This document shows positions 8,272 through 17,845 of a stretch of DNA of 61,463 nt, piece by piece. The stretch is from the NCBI GenBank assembly GCA_021325595.1, contig JAJPGX010000025.1:1-61463 (forward strand). The letters are read 5' to 3'. The translations under genes and the position numbers were made by a program. The notes beneath the pieces were generated by a model, which searched no databases, was not told the DNA's origin, and saw only the letters and a program-made list of their open reading frames with translations. Within the stretch, counting starts at the first letter, position 1, and each line of letters opens with the position of its first letter. This DNA comes from Nitrososphaerota archaeon (GTDB lineage: Archaea > Thermoproteota > Nitrososphaeria > Nitrososphaerales > Nitrosopumilaceae).

Positions 8272-10327
8272 TTACTTTTCTTGAAAAAATTATTACTGAG
8301 GTTAGTGCTATGACAAGTACCAAGACAGAAGTAGGAAATTCTGGAACAACATGTGTACCATAGATAGATATCTGGCTAGTTCCTGCAGGAATATCGATAG
8401 TAAGAGCTCTCATGTCAATAGTTTTCGTTTCAGTAAACTTGAGGATCTGTTTGTCTGCAGTAACCAAGTAAAGGTCATCTGTACCATCAGATTTTTTGGC
8501 ATCAATTAACTCTCGAGGTAGATTCAAAGATAATGTACCATCAGAACTTGATTGCATCTGTACCTGTAATGAAAATGTGCTTGGATCGACACTTATTCCC
8601 GTCACTTTTCCACCAATGATGTTGTAATTTACAGAATAACTTGTTCCTGTAATACTCATCAATCCACCAGATGACTGGATTGGTGGCGGAGGAGGTGTAT
8701 TTTGGACCAGGGTAATTGAAGCCTCTGCAGATGGATTTCCAGTACCTACTGAATTGATAGATGAAACTCTATACGTGTAGGTTCCAACAGCAAGTCCAGT
8801 GTGCAAATATGAATTGGTGACACCTGTGTTTGAAATCAATGTATTCCAAATACCCGTGCCTATCTTGTACTCTATTTTGTATCCAGTGACAGATGGTTTG
8901 CCATTATTTGATGGGGAAACCCATGATATTTGTACGCTAGTTGGAGAAGCTTTTGTAACATTTAGTCCAGTTGGAGGATCTGGTAGTGCAGGAGATGGCG
9001 TTGTGGTAGTTGTTCCAGTACCAGATGTAGTGCCAGATGGTGGAGCTGAAGTACTGGTTGGTGTTGCAGAAACTTCAGAGGATGGGTTACTCTCTCCCCC
9101 ACCTGTATAAAGCGCAATAACAACAAAAGTGTACGTTTTTCCAGTTACCAAATTCTTAATTTGGTAGCTTGTTGTCTGACCTGTATTTTCTACTATTGAA
9201 TCAAAAGTACCTGAAGAAAACTTTTGATCAATTCTATATCCACCAATTGGCTGCCCATAAGTCTGCGATGGTGCAATCCATGAAAGATCTATCTCGGTCG
9301 GTGATACTGCAACAGCAGTTACTCCTGTCGGTGTTAATGTTTGTGCTGGTGTGGCAGAAGCTTCATTTGAAGGTCCACTTGTTCCAATTGAATTAATTGC
9401 AGATACACGGTATGTGTAAGTTGTCCCAGTAATCAATCCAGTATTAACATATGAGGTAGATGTGGTTCCTGTATTTGCAACAATAACTGTATATGCACCA
9501 CTTCCTATCTTTGCTTCTATTTTGTAACCCATAATTGGTGAGCCACCATCACTTGATGGAGTTGTCCATGACAAACTGATACTTGTTGGAGAAGCTGGGT
9601 TTGCGGTAAGTCCTGCTGGTGGATATGGCGCTGTACTTACTTGAGTTGGTACTGCAGAGGCTGTATTGGAGCCATTACTGGTTCCTACAGAATTAATGGC
9701 AAAAACTTGATAGTTGTAAGTATGACCTGAAGATAATCCGGTGTGCGAGTAAGCTGTAGCTGTTGTACCTGTGTTTTGTATCAGAATAGTAAAGCTTCCC
9801 GAATCAATACTATACTGAATCTTGTATCCTGTAACAGGATAACCTCCATTGCTTGTGGGTGAATTCCATGCTAGATTAACTTGGGTTCCAGATGATGCCG
9901 TAGCTACAAGTCCAGTTGGTGGATTTGGAGGTATGTTCTTTGGTGGAGCTGAAGTACTGGTTGGTGTTGCTACTGACTCTGGCGATGGGTTTCCTGTGCC
10001 AATAGCATTGATTGCAGATACTCTAAAGATGTATGTAGTACCTGTATTCAGGCTTGTAACGTTATACTTGGTTACATTACCTGGTGTAATACTAGGCCAG
10101 CTTGAATAGGTAGTAGTCGGTGTCTTATACTCTATCTTGTAACCTGTAATCGCAGAACTTCCATTGTGTTGTGGTGGATTCCATGATAAGTTTACGGTGG
10201 TAGGAGCTATTGGTATTGCATTAAACCCAGTTGGTGGATCTGGTACTGTTGCAGCATGTGCATCATGCATAACTAGAAACAAACTTGATGATAAAATTAT
10301 TGTAATTATCAAAAATCCATTTTTCAA
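8264..10327 (-). CDS. Cell-surface protein with five fibronectin type III domains and PEF-type C-terminal anchor
   Basis: Predicted exported protein of 687 residues from a TTG start. A signal peptide (about 1-26, ending DAHA) is followed by five FN3 domains at about 28-121, 132-227, 231-325, 330-425 and 450-545, each with the PPTGL...SWxxP and TYxxRVxAINxxG patterns. Pro/Ser/Thr-rich linkers separate them. A beta-rich domain (about 555-655) resembles the one in the proteins at 16138 and 17846. The C-terminus is VPEFP plus a transmembrane helix and basic tail, the thaumarchaeal PEF-CTERM arrangement expected to be processed by an archaeosortase. Probable role: adhesion or surface layer. The FN3 units are recently amplified, with near-repeated DNA. 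Confidence 0.85.
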   Translation of the reverse strand: MKNGFLIITIILSSSLFLVMHDAHAATVPDPPTGFNAIPIAPTTVNLSWNPPQHNGSSAITGYKIEYKTPTTTYSSWPSITPGNVTKYNVTSLNTGTTYIFRVSAINAIGTGNPSPESVATPTSTSAPPKNIPPNPPTGLVATASSGTQVNLAWNSPTSNGGYPVTGYKIQYSIDSGSFTILIQNTGTTATAYSHTGLSSGHTYNYQVFAINSVGTSNGSNTASAVPTQVSTAPYPPAGLTANPASPTSISLSWTTPSSDGGSPIMGYKIEAKIGSGAYTVIVANTGTTSTSYVNTGLITGTTYTYRVSAINSIGTSGPSNEASATPAQTLTPTGVTAVAVSPTEIDLSWIAPSQTYGQPIGGYRIDQKFSSGTFDSIVENTGQTTSYQIKNLVTGKTYTFVVIALYTGGGESNPSSEVSATPTSTSAPPSGTTSGTGTTTTTPSPALPDPPTGLNVTKASPTSVQISWVSPSNNGKPSVTGYKIEYKIGTGIWNTLISNTGVTNSYLHTGLAVGTYTYRVSSINSVGTGNPSAEASITLVQNTPPPPPIQSSGGLMSITGTSYSVNYNIIGGKVTGISVDPSTFSLQVQMQSSSDGTLSLNLPRELIDAKKSDGTDDLYLVTADKQILKFTETKTIDMRALTIDIPAGTSQISIYGTHVVPEFPTSVLVLVIALTSVIIFSRKVIR

Positions 10328-10447
10328 TTATTCTTTCAACCCCACACTAGAGTTTTTATGGATTGCTGATAAATTGTATGAAAAAGATTATTGATTTATT
10401 GATAAAAATACTGTATGTTTGAAGACCTATTCAAGACTAGACCATTT

Positions 10448-11689
10448 TCAACGAGCGTTATGAGTTTGAATTCTTTTTTCAATCTCATTTCTGATAAATC
10501 TTGCAATTTTAGATTTATCCTTCCGTCCTGATTCAATTGATTTTTTTGAATCTATAATAATTACATTATTTTTGTTCGAGTTCTGTTTGTATTCTAGTCC
10601 AATGTCGTTAGCAACAATCATATCTGCTCTTGATTCTATCATTTTCTTTCTAGAAGATTGAATCAAAGCTTGTCTTGATACATTAGTTTCTGCTTTGAAT
10701 CCAACAAGAAAAACATCCTTCTGTATCTTCTTAATTTCATTTATCATCTTAGGAACCCTCTTTAATTTCAGATTTAGATTTGGAAGATAACTTTTGATCT
10801 TGATTTTACTAGGTTTCTCTGGTGTATAATCAGATACCGCTGCAGCAAGTATCACAATATCAAACTTTTGCTTCATTTCTTTTTTCAAGGCATCTCTCAT
10901 TTCATTACTAGTTTCAACTCTGATTATTTTGGCACCTTTAGGAGGTAATTCTGTTCCAGGACCATAGATCAGAGTTACCTTTGAACCAGCTGAGACAAAT
11001 TCAGATGCAAGCAAAACGCCAGTCCTGCCCGTACTTTGATTCGTGATTACTCGTACAGGATCGATATATTCTACAGTAGGTCCTGCGGTAATCAAGATCT
11101 TCTTTCCTCTGAGTATTTGTGAGACACCAAACTTTTTGAGAACAAAATCTAACACCTCTTCTGGTTCTGCAGCTTTTGCTTTGTCTTCTACAAATTGTGG
11201 AGAGATAAAATCAACCTTGTCTTTTAGAAATTCTATATTTTTTACCACAGAGGGATTCTCATACATTGCCTGATGCATTGCAAGTGAGATAACAATCGGA
11301 ATTTTTGAACCAAATCCTACACTCAAAACTGTTGATATCGGAGTATCATCTATACCGTTTGCCAATTTCCCAAGTGTATTTGCAGTACATGGATAAACTA
11401 CAATCAAATCAGATTGTTTATAGTCAGCTACTTTGATGTGCTCTAAATCTCCAGTTAGTTTTGTTATGACCTCGTTTCCTGTTGCCCACTTGAAATAACT
11501 TGGCTTAATCAAATCAGTTGCTGCATTGCTTGTAACACAGATAACATTGGCACCATGTCGCATAAACAATCTTGCTAATTCTATTGCCTTGTATGCAGCA
11601 ACGCTACCTGTTATACATAATACGATCTTTTTTCCTGCAAGCTCAGTGCCATCAGAGCTAACAATGTCAAGTGAAGGATGTTCACCCAA
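10448..11689 (-). CDS. coaBC: Bifunctional phosphopantothenoylcysteine decarboxylase / phosphopantothenate-cysteine ligase
   Basis: Catalyses two successive CoA steps: 4'-phosphopantothenate plus cysteine to phosphopantothenoylcysteine, then FMN-dependent decarboxylation to 4'-phosphopantetheine. The 413 residues contain a flavoprotein CoaC domain (about 20-195; ITGSVAAYKAIEL, the LEHIKVADY histidine) and a CoaB domain (about 205-405; ITAGPTVEYIDPVRVITNQSTG). The start is TTG at 11689, overlapping the panB stop by eight bases (TTGGGTGA). Last gene of the pantoate kinase-PPS-panB-coaBC operon, so it completes the local route from pantoate to phosphopantetheine. Confidence 0.93.
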   Translation of the reverse strand: MGEHPSLDIVSSDGTELAGKKIVLCITGSVAAYKAIELARLFMRHGANVICVTSNAATDLIKPSYFKWATGNEVITKLTGDLEHIKVADYKQSDLIVVYPCTANTLGKLANGIDDTPISTVLSVGFGSKIPIVISLAMHQAMYENPSVVKNIEFLKDKVDFISPQFVEDKAKAAEPEEVLDFVLKKFGVSQILRGKKILITAGPTVEYIDPVRVITNQSTGRTGVLLASEFVSAGSKVTLIYGPGTELPPKGAKIIRVETSNEMRDALKKEMKQKFDIVILAAAVSDYTPEKPSKIKIKSYLPNLNLKLKRVPKMINEIKKIQKDVFLVGFKAETNVSRQALIQSSRKKMIESRADMIVANDIGLEYKQNSNKNNVIIIDSKKSIESGRKDKSKIARFIRNEIEKRIQTHNAR

Positions 11690-12515
11690 TTTCCTTTCTC
11701 AACCTTTCAAGCTCGGTTTTGTCCATTGAAAAAGAATGCTCAGTTCCAGGAAATTTACCTGCTATTACATCGCTTTTGTATAGTTCAACTGCCTTTACAA
11801 TCTCTGATGATAATTCAAGGTATCTTTTGACAAATTTTGGTTTTAGTTTTTCATAAAGACCCAAAATATCATGTATTACAAGAACCTGTCCATCACAATC
11901 AGGACCAGAACCAATCCCAATTGTTGGAATATGAATTGAGCTTGAAATTATTTTTGATACCTCTTTTGTTACCATCTCAAGTGTTATGCTAAAGACGCCA
12001 GCTTCTTCTAATGTCTTAGCACTCTCAACTAGTCTTAATGCAGCATCTTTTGTCTTTGCTTGCACCTTATAGCCTTCCTGTAATGTACTTGTTTGAGGTT
12101 GGAATCCAATATGGCCCATCACAGGTATGCCGATATCAACAATTGCGTGTACGGTGTCTTTAATCTCAGTTCCTCCTTCTAGTTTTACAGCATCTGCACC
12201 AGCTTTTACAAGCCTTCCAGCATTTTCAATTGCCTGTGATTTGCTTGACTGATACGACATAAATGGCATGTCTGCTACAACCAATGCATTCTGTCTTCCT
12301 CTTGATACTGCTTCTGTAAAAAGGCACATCTGTTCCATTGTAACAGGAATTGTATTTTCATATCCTAACATTACCATTCCGGCACTATCGCCTACTAACA
12401 TAATGTCAACTCCTGCCTTATCACAAAGTTGTGCTGTAGTGTAATCATAAGCTGTAACAACAGTAATTTTTTTAGAATTTTTCATCAATAAAATATCTCT
12501 AACAGATTTAGGCAT
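11682..12515 (-). CDS. panB: 3-methyl-2-oxobutanoate hydroxymethyltransferase (ketopantoate synthase)
   Basis: Transfers a hydroxymethyl group from methylenetetrahydrofolate to 2-oxoisovalerate, giving ketopantoate, the entry to CoA synthesis. The 277-residue TIM-barrel protein is close to bacterial PanB length. Landmarks are VTAYDYTTAQLCDKAGVDIMLVGDSAG, TIPVTMEQM with a metal-binding neighbourhood, and GHIGFQPQT. It starts with ATG overlapping the PPS stop by eight bases (ATGCCTAA), and its own stop overlaps coaBC by eight bases, so the three are translationally linked. Ketopantoate reductase, needed next, is not in this window. Confidence 0.94.
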   Translation of the reverse strand: MPKSVRDILLMKNSKKITVVTAYDYTTAQLCDKAGVDIMLVGDSAGMVMLGYENTIPVTMEQMCLFTEAVSRGRQNALVVADMPFMSYQSSKSQAIENAGRLVKAGADAVKLEGGTEIKDTVHAIVDIGIPVMGHIGFQPQTSTLQEGYKVQAKTKDAALRLVESAKTLEEAGVFSITLEMVTKEVSKIISSSIHIPTIGIGSGPDCDGQVLVIHDILGLYEKLKPKFVKRYLELSSEIVKAVELYKSDVIAGKFPGTEHSFSMDKTELERLRKEIG

Positions 12516-13254
12516 GAGACATTCTCCTCAAGTTTTTCTTTATTTCAAGAATTGATTCTTCCAAGTTTTTCTTGTTATCAAATTTGATCTTTTTTGTAAA
12601 ATCTTCCCTTGAATATTTTTTGCAAGTATTAATCAAAACCTTCATTCCACGAATTACATTATCCACAATTGTGATATCAGCAGTCTGTGCAGTACGTGAC
12701 ATTGGGTTTAGATCAAATGTTATTATTTTTTTCCCAAATTTTTTGAGTGCAATTGTACGGTCGCCGTCTTCTAGTGGTACTAGCACAACATCTGCAGAAA
12801 ATATTCCTCGACTATCTACTATTCTTCTTGCACTATCAAGATTGGGGATTCTTTTTGAAAATTTTGCGTTTATTCCAAATATCTCCTTAGCACCGTTTTT
12901 CTTCAGTACACGTGCTATTGCCTTTTTTCGCTTTTCACTTGCATAAAACAAGTTTACCTCTATTTTTGCTCCTGTTATCTTGGATAACTCAACTATTTCT
13001 TTTGCACAAAGGGCTGCAAAATTGCCATTTACTGATATCACAGGATGTTCTGAAGCAAGAAGGAGTCTTGCAGAAGCCTTGATTGCCTCATGAGATGATT
13101 TTGAGGTTTTTTCACCAATTAGATAATCAAACATCTCGCCCCTCCCATGTGCAAGAAGCCCTTCCTCTACTACCAAACCGTTTTGAAAACCTCGTACAAG
13201 TTTTTCTCTGATATGCAGGGATTCAGCCCTGGGATGTGATCTTGGAATCAACAC
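12508..13254 (-). CDS. 4-phosphopantoate-beta-alanine ligase (archaeal phosphopantothenate synthetase)
   Basis: Archaea-specific enzyme that condenses 4-phosphopantoate with beta-alanine using ATP, replacing bacterial PanC. The 248 residues match the family: IPRSHPRAESLHIREKLV at the start, GLLAHGRGEMFDYLIGE and VLVPLEDGDRT in the middle, then DLNPMSRTAQTADITIVDN. GTG at 13254 is the start; it shares its first base with the TAG stop of the pantoate kinase gene (TAGTG), a tight coupling that supports this choice. It works directly after the upstream pantoate kinase. Confidence 0.92.
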   Translation of the reverse strand: MLIPRSHPRAESLHIREKLVRGFQNGLVVEEGLLAHGRGEMFDYLIGEKTSKSSHEAIKASARLLLASEHPVISVNGNFAALCAKEIVELSKITGAKIEVNLFYASEKRKKAIARVLKKNGAKEIFGINAKFSKRIPNLDSARRIVDSRGIFSADVVLVPLEDGDRTIALKKFGKKIITFDLNPMSRTAQTADITIVDNVIRGMKVLINTCKKYSREDFTKKIKFDNKKNLEESILEIKKNLRRMSHA

Positions 13255-14138
13255 TAGGATACTCTAGCTCCACTTTTGTCAATCTGGGTCTTGATTATTA
13301 TCCCATCATATTTTTTTAGAATATTGATTACATCTGATTCTTTTTGTTTTGGGACCAATGTGAATACAGTTTCACCAAACATTGCAACACCAGATTTGAA
13401 TCCGTGTTTTGATAAATCATTGATCACTTGTTGCATCTTTGGTGTTATCACACTAACATATCTTGCAAATTCTAAGGACATGTCCAAAAACTCCATCTGA
13501 TCTCTTGACTTTAATAATTTGGCGACCATCTTTCCTCCAAGACCATTTATCTTGGATAATTCACTCTTGATGAACTGCCTTGTTGATATCGGTGAAAAAC
13601 AAATAACTATTGCAGAATAATCCGTATGAATCTTGTGTAAGCTTCCAATTCCTGGGGCACCATACTTTGTTCTGATCTCAAATCCACCATGATAAGATGA
13701 CAATACAGTTCCAAGTCCTGTCTTGCAATGGATCTCAGCATTATGTGCAATTTGTCCTATTTTTGTTCTTGAAAGGTTTGCATCTAGTGCTTTGTTTAGT
13801 GCAAATGCAAGACTTAGTGCAACAGCACCACTTGAGCCCAGACCATATCCGATAGGAATTGTGGCATAATGTTCAATTTCTAAAAAATAACTTCCTTTTA
13901 CAATTTTTTGAAATTCTTTTATGACATATTCTGATACCTGTGTGTTATCAGACTTGTAACCTGAAACTGTTATTCTATATCCAAACTTGTCAGAGCTTGT
14001 GACCTTTACCTTTGTAGTCACTCCTTCTTTTATTGAAAACCCAGCACCGATGGAGCCCTTCTGTTCTGATTCTTTTGGCTCTACTTCTGCCTTGAAGAAT
14101 CCTGTAATATGGCCTGGAGCAAACGCTGTTGCTTGCAT
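13254..14138 (-). CDS. Pantoate kinase (GHMP family)
   Basis: ATP-dependent phosphorylation of pantoate to 4-phosphopantoate, the first step of the archaeal variant of CoA synthesis. GHMP fold: the N-terminus starts AFAPGHITGFF, and the phosphate loop is PIGYGLGSSGAVALSLAFALN. The 294 residues are as expected for archaeal pantoate kinase. It is the first gene of the four-gene CoA operon and is divergent from the PhoU-like gene; the AT-rich 14139-14212 stretch must hold both promoters. In other archaea this enzyme escapes CoA feedback, which then acts elsewhere; the sequence cannot show that here. Confidence 0.92.
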   Translation of the reverse strand: MQATAFAPGHITGFFKAEVEPKESEQKGSIGAGFSIKEGVTTKVKVTSSDKFGYRITVSGYKSDNTQVSEYVIKEFQKIVKGSYFLEIEHYATIPIGYGLGSSGAVALSLAFALNKALDANLSRTKIGQIAHNAEIHCKTGLGTVLSSYHGGFEIRTKYGAPGIGSLHKIHTDYSAIVICFSPISTRQFIKSELSKINGLGGKMVAKLLKSRDQMEFLDMSLEFARYVSVITPKMQQVINDLSKHGFKSGVAMFGETVFTLVPKQKESDVINILKKYDGIIIKTQIDKSGARVS

Positions 14139-14212
14139 GATTTATTTAAATTATGGAAAAAATATAAAAATGATCATTAAATAATATAAATTGATATAAA
14201 TTAACTAAATTC

Positions 14213-15184
14213 ATTCGGCGTCTGCAAAAGATAGGAAGTAGCATATTAGTATCATTACCTATTGAGTGGGTAGCGGCAAACAAACTCGAAAAAAGTGATG
14301 AGGTTGAGCTTGAAACCGGTACTAACAGTATATCGATTACACCTACGGGAAACAGCAAGCAAGTAAAAGAAGTTGTAATAGAATACCCGGTATCAAAAAA
14401 GGAAAACATTAGTGCTGACGTTACAGGTGCGTATCTTTTAGGATATGACATAATCAAGATTAAAGGAAAGTCTACCATATCTACAGAGGATAGAGAAAAG
14501 ATTCGTGGACTTATGCGTAGGCTTGTTGGAATGGAAATAGTAGACGAAGATGCATCAAATGTAAATGTACAATTTCTTTTGGATGCTACGACGCTAAGTC
14601 CTGACAAGATCCTAAAACGAATGAGCTCAATTGCACTTGGAATGTTTCGTGATACTATCAATACCTTTACTTCAAATGACAAATCAGTACTACAAACAAT
14701 TTCAAGCAGAGATGATGAAATAGACAGACAGTATTTTCTTCTGGTACGGCTAATACGAAGTGCAATGGTTGACAAAAAACTGGCAACTGCCCTAAATCTT
14801 GGTAATATTGATATTCTTGATTACAGACTGGCAGCAAACTTGTTGGAAACTGCAGGTGATACCATAGTTGAGCTTGCTAATTCTATACCTGATCTAGATA
14901 TTTCAAAATCAGAGATGAAAAAACTATATGATATTGCAGCTGAAATAGAAAACATCCACGAAAAATCTATTACATCATTTATTGAAAATAATAGGCTTTT
15001 AGCAATTGAAGCAATCTCGATACAAAGAAGTTATCAGAAAAAGATATCAGACATATTATCATCACTTGGTCCAAAAAAACAGGTATCAATACAGCTTCTA
15101 GACCTAGTATACACACTTGAGAAACTGGCAAGATGTTGGGGTGATGTGGCAGATTTGGTAAAACCGGTTTATTCCTCATCATAA
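14213..15184 (+). CDS. PhoU-like phosphate/metal regulator with AbrB-type N-terminus; non-canonical start
   Basis: The frame coding IRRLQKIGSSILVSLPIEWV (an AbrB/SpoVT-like swapped-hairpin start) runs without break into a PhoU domain (about residues 110-315, two helical repeats). It probably regulates phosphate transport or a related sensor. After the in-frame TGA at 14192-14194 there is no ATG, GTG or TTG until ATG 14513, yet the coded sequence is clearly family-like from ATT 14213 onward. A TATA-like box at 14184-14190 is centred about 26 bases before ATT 14213, suggesting a leaderless ATT start; TTA 14201 and CTG 14222 are alternatives. About 323 residues from ATT. A sequencing error at the start codon is possible. 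Confidence 0.75.
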   Translation: MRRLQKIGSSILVSLPIEWVAANKLEKSDEVELETGTNSISITPTGNSKQVKEVVIEYPVSKKENISADVTGAYLLGYDIIKIKGKSTISTEDREKIRGLMRRLVGMEIVDEDASNVNVQFLLDATTLSPDKILKRMSSIALGMFRDTINTFTSNDKSVLQTISSRDDEIDRQYFLLVRLIRSAMVDKKLATALNLGNIDILDYRLAANLLETAGDTIVELANSIPDLDISKSEMKKLYDIAAEIENIHEKSITSFIENNRLLAIEAISIQRSYQKKISDILSSLGPKKQVSIQLLDLVYTLEKLARCWGDVADLVKPVYSSS

Positions 15185-15231
15185 TTCTAGCACAACTTTT
15201 TAAGATGGTGTCAAAAAATTGATCTTGTAAT

Positions 15232-15813
15232 ATGAGACATCCTATACTTGCAGTTGTATTGACTATGATTACATCTACTATGGTATTACCACATGCATTT
15301 TCAGAAGATATGGCAAATGTCCAATTAGGTACAAATTTTGAGATATCTGCCAATCGGACAATATCGATACAGCCACAAGGACTTATGATACAACTGGTAA
15401 ATGTGACTGATTCTAGATGTCCATCTGATGTTACATGTGTATGGGCAGGCCAAGCAAGCATAGATCTTGCTCTACAAATGAATGGAAAAAACAACCTCCT
15501 TACACTAGTAAGCTCAGCCGGAAATTCTTCTACCAAATCCGTTGGTATCTATGTCATTCATCTTGTAAAAGTAGATCCCTATCCTACAAGTAAAAAACAC
15601 CTCCAACTTTCTGATTATATTATTTCATTGAAGGTTACTGCCAATTCGCCATTGAAACAATTCAAGGCAGGTATTGCTGCCAAAGATGTGACATGTATGC
15701 AAGGATATACACTTGTGATAAAATCTAACGGTGGAATACCAGCATGTGTAACACCAGAGACGGCGTCAAAACTTGCTACACGTGGTTGGACCTTGTCTGT
15801 ATCGACACCATGA
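15232..15813 (+). CDS. Secreted protein of unknown function with paired-cysteine motifs
   Basis: 193 residues with a signal peptide (about 1-24, ending PHAFSED). The middle has DSRCPSDVTCVWAGQ, a motif of small secreted bacterial and archaeal proteins whose two cysteines probably form a disulfide. The C-terminal 45 residues (KAGIAAKDVTCMQGYTLVIK...PACVTPETASKLATRGW) are a module I recognise as recurrent at the ends of thaumarchaeal exported proteins, also with two cysteines. No catalytic motif is seen. Monocistronic, between the PhoU-like gene and the CDGSH gene. Confidence 0.7.
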   Translation: MRHPILAVVLTMITSTMVLPHAFSEDMANVQLGTNFEISANRTISIQPQGLMIQLVNVTDSRCPSDVTCVWAGQASIDLALQMNGKNNLLTLVSSAGNSSTKSVGIYVIHLVKVDPYPTSKKHLQLSDYIISLKVTANSPLKQFKAGIAAKDVTCMQGYTLVIKSNGGIPACVTPETASKLATRGWTLSVSTP

Positions 15814-15862
15814 TTTTAACAAATAATTTAAGACACCACAGATATGATTATTCTGATTTAAG

Positions 15863-16054
15863 ATGGCAAGACTAGTAAAAAAAGATGCAACAGGACCTCT
15901 TGAGATCAAAGTAGGTGAAGAGTCAAAATGGATATGTATGTGTGGTTTAAGCAAGAACCAACCATATTGCGATGGTTCTCATAAAAAGACTGCTGGAGAA
16001 CAACCAGGAAAACTATACAGATACAATGACGATGGATCAAGAACAGAGATATAG
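15863..16054 (+). CDS. CDGSH-type iron-sulfur protein
   Basis: 63-residue protein with one CDGSH zinc-finger-like motif that binds a [2Fe-2S] cluster through three Cys and one His: C25, C27, C36 and H40 (CMCGLSKNQPYCDGSH). It lacks the membrane anchor of mitoNEET and should be a soluble electron- or cluster-transfer protein. The next gene codes for a secreted cupredoxin, but nothing in the sequence shows a shared task. ATG start, standalone. Confidence 0.9.
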   Translation: MARLVKKDATGPLEIKVGEESKWICMCGLSKNQPYCDGSHKKTAGEQPGKLYRYNDDGSRTEI

Positions 16055-16137
16055 AAGAACGTTTTTTCAGCTATAGTAGAAATTATTAGAATAAATCATA
16101 AGCAATACTGAAATAAAAAAAATCACATAATAACTGA

Positions 16138-17748
16138 ATGATAAGCATAAAGAATTTCACTTTACTGCTAGTCCTTACCATAATAGCCGGAGTGTCATTC
16201 TCGTCATCATTTGCAGATACTGAGGTAACAATTCCACTTGGAGCATCTCATTCTGAGAATCCGTATTCCTTGTCTCCTGCAGTTCTAAATGTTGGTGTGA
16301 ATGAAACTATTACATGGAAAAACAATGACAACGCTATCCATACTATAACAACAGGAAAACCGCAACTAGGATATGACGGCAGAATAGACAGTAGAATAAT
16401 TCAACCTGGCAAAGAATTTTCCTACCAATTCACCAAGGAGGGGGTATATGCATACTATTGCTTGTTTCATCCATGGATGACTGGATTAGTAAATGTGGGT
16501 ACAGATACCACAAAAGCAAATCCTGCTATTCAAATCTCTATTTCTACTGACAAAGTATCGTATAACAATGCAGATACAATTCAGGTTTCAGGTCAAGTGT
16601 CAAAATTTATTCCAAATGAACAAGTTACAGTATGGATAACTGATGATCAAGGCAAGGGAATAACAATCTCACATGTAGAAACTGACAGTAATGTCTTTTC
16701 TACAAATATTCCGATTCATGGTGCATTATGGATTCCTGGAAATGATTACAAAGTATTTGCACAATATGGAACAAGAAGCTCAGTTGCGCTTGCAACTATC
16801 ACATATGAACCACAATTATCTGTAACATCCAATACAAATTCACAATCAAATGTAACCATATATGCAAATACACAAAATAGCGTGTTATATCCACACGAAC
16901 ATAAAAAACTGGAAGCTAACTCCAATCAATACATTACAGTTCAAGAACAAAATAATCTTTACACTCCAATTCAGACTGTACAGATAGATGGTACAATATG
17001 GAACGGAGTGTACCAACAATTAGGTGGCGCAAAATTCCTAGTCACTGCTACACTAGGAACTAGTGATTCTGTTACTGAGTTAGTAACTATACAGATAAGA
17101 GATCCTAATGGAAAACTAGTTTATAACAATAAGGTTCAATCAGATGCGACAGGTAACTACCACACCTCATATACCGTGCCTGAAGGAGCAGCAAGCGGAA
17201 CATATGGCATAGAAACTACAATCGAAACAAAACAGGGTATACTTGGAACACTAGATGCTTCTATATCCTCTAAAATGAAATCTTCATCAAGTTTTACGGT
17301 AACAAGTCCATCTGAATTTACAGTAAAAACACAGACCGGTGATCTTAATGTGCAACTAAACAGTAATTCTACTATAAGCAATTTTGAATTTAGTTCAAAT
17401 GCAAAAAAGATCTCTTTTGATGTGCAAGGACAATCTGGTACAAAAGGAGTTACTACAATAACAATTCCAAAAGCACTTCTCAATGGAAATCTTCAAGTTT
17501 TCATTGATGGTAACCTACAACCTTATGATTCTGATAATGTCATTGCAACAGAAACAAGCTCAGATATTACACTTGAACTAAATTATCATCATAGCACACA
17601 TACAATTGATATTGTAGGTACACAATCCGCACAAGATTATCAACCAAGCACTCAAGCTGTACCCGAGTTTAGCTCTATAGCACCCCTAGTACTGATCATG
17701 TCTATCATACTAATTGTAATATTTACAAGATTCAAATTGTATCTCTAA
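16138..17748 (+). CDS. PEF-anchored surface protein with N-terminal blue-copper domain
   Basis: 536 residues: signal peptide (1-26), a cupredoxin domain (about 27-120) with the type 1 copper set H68, C108, H111 and M114 (YYCLFHPWM), two beta-sandwich regions (about 130-220 and 265-385), a C-terminal beta domain shared with the next gene, and a VPEFSS motif followed by a membrane helix. Probably an extracytoplasmic electron carrier or copper protein fixed at the surface; ammonia oxidisers carry many such proteins in place of c-type cytochromes. A TATA-like AT-rich stretch lies about 26 bases before the ATG. It shares a perfect 50-bp segment with the downstream paralogue. Confidence 0.85.
   Translation: MISIKNFTLLLVLTIIAGVSFSSSFADTEVTIPLGASHSENPYSLSPAVLNVGVNETITWKNNDNAIHTITTGKPQLGYDGRIDSRIIQPGKEFSYQFTKEGVYAYYCLFHPWMTGLVNVGTDTTKANPAIQISISTDKVSYNNADTIQVSGQVSKFIPNEQVTVWITDDQGKGITISHVETDSNVFSTNIPIHGALWIPGNDYKVFAQYGTRSSVALATITYEPQLSVTSNTNSQSNVTIYANTQNSVLYPHEHKKLEANSNQYITVQEQNNLYTPIQTVQIDGTIWNGVYQQLGGAKFLVTATLGTSDSVTELVTIQIRDPNGKLVYNNKVQSDATGNYHTSYTVPEGAASGTYGIETTIETKQGILGTLDASISSKMKSSSSFTVTSPSEFTVKTQTGDLNVQLNSNSTISNFEFSSNAKKISFDVQGQSGTKGVTTITIPKALLNGNLQVFIDGNLQPYDSDNVIATETSSDITLELNYHHSTHTIDIVGTQSAQDYQPSTQAVPEFSSIAPLVLIMSIILIVIFTRFKLYL
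17569..17618 (+). repeat. 50-bp perfect direct repeat, copy 1
   Basis: Identical to 18788-18837. It encodes a TLELNYHHSTHTIDIVG strand pair just before the PEF sorting signal of the first surface protein. Flanking DNA in the two genes is much more diverged, so this looks like a locally converted or strongly constrained patch. Confidence 0.9.
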
Positions 17749-17845
17749 AAAAAGTCTGATGATTTTTCTATAATTTTCTTCTAGTAGAATTTATCAGTAA
17801 AAAACTAGAGAATCATTTATCTATTACATATATGATCATTCTTTC

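Noticed and set aside
8264-10327. CRISPR-like or tandem DNA repeat array
   Set aside because: The repeating DNA is coding and reflects five fibronectin type III domains, with no constant repeat or spacer pattern.
14146-14775. 209-residue minus-strand frame opposite the PhoU-like gene
   Set aside because: Low-complexity Ser/Leu/Ile-rich composition, no family pattern, and it lies antisense to a clear coding region.
14979-15536. 185-residue minus-strand frame
   Set aside because: Spans the end of one real plus-strand gene and the start of another; no family-like pattern.
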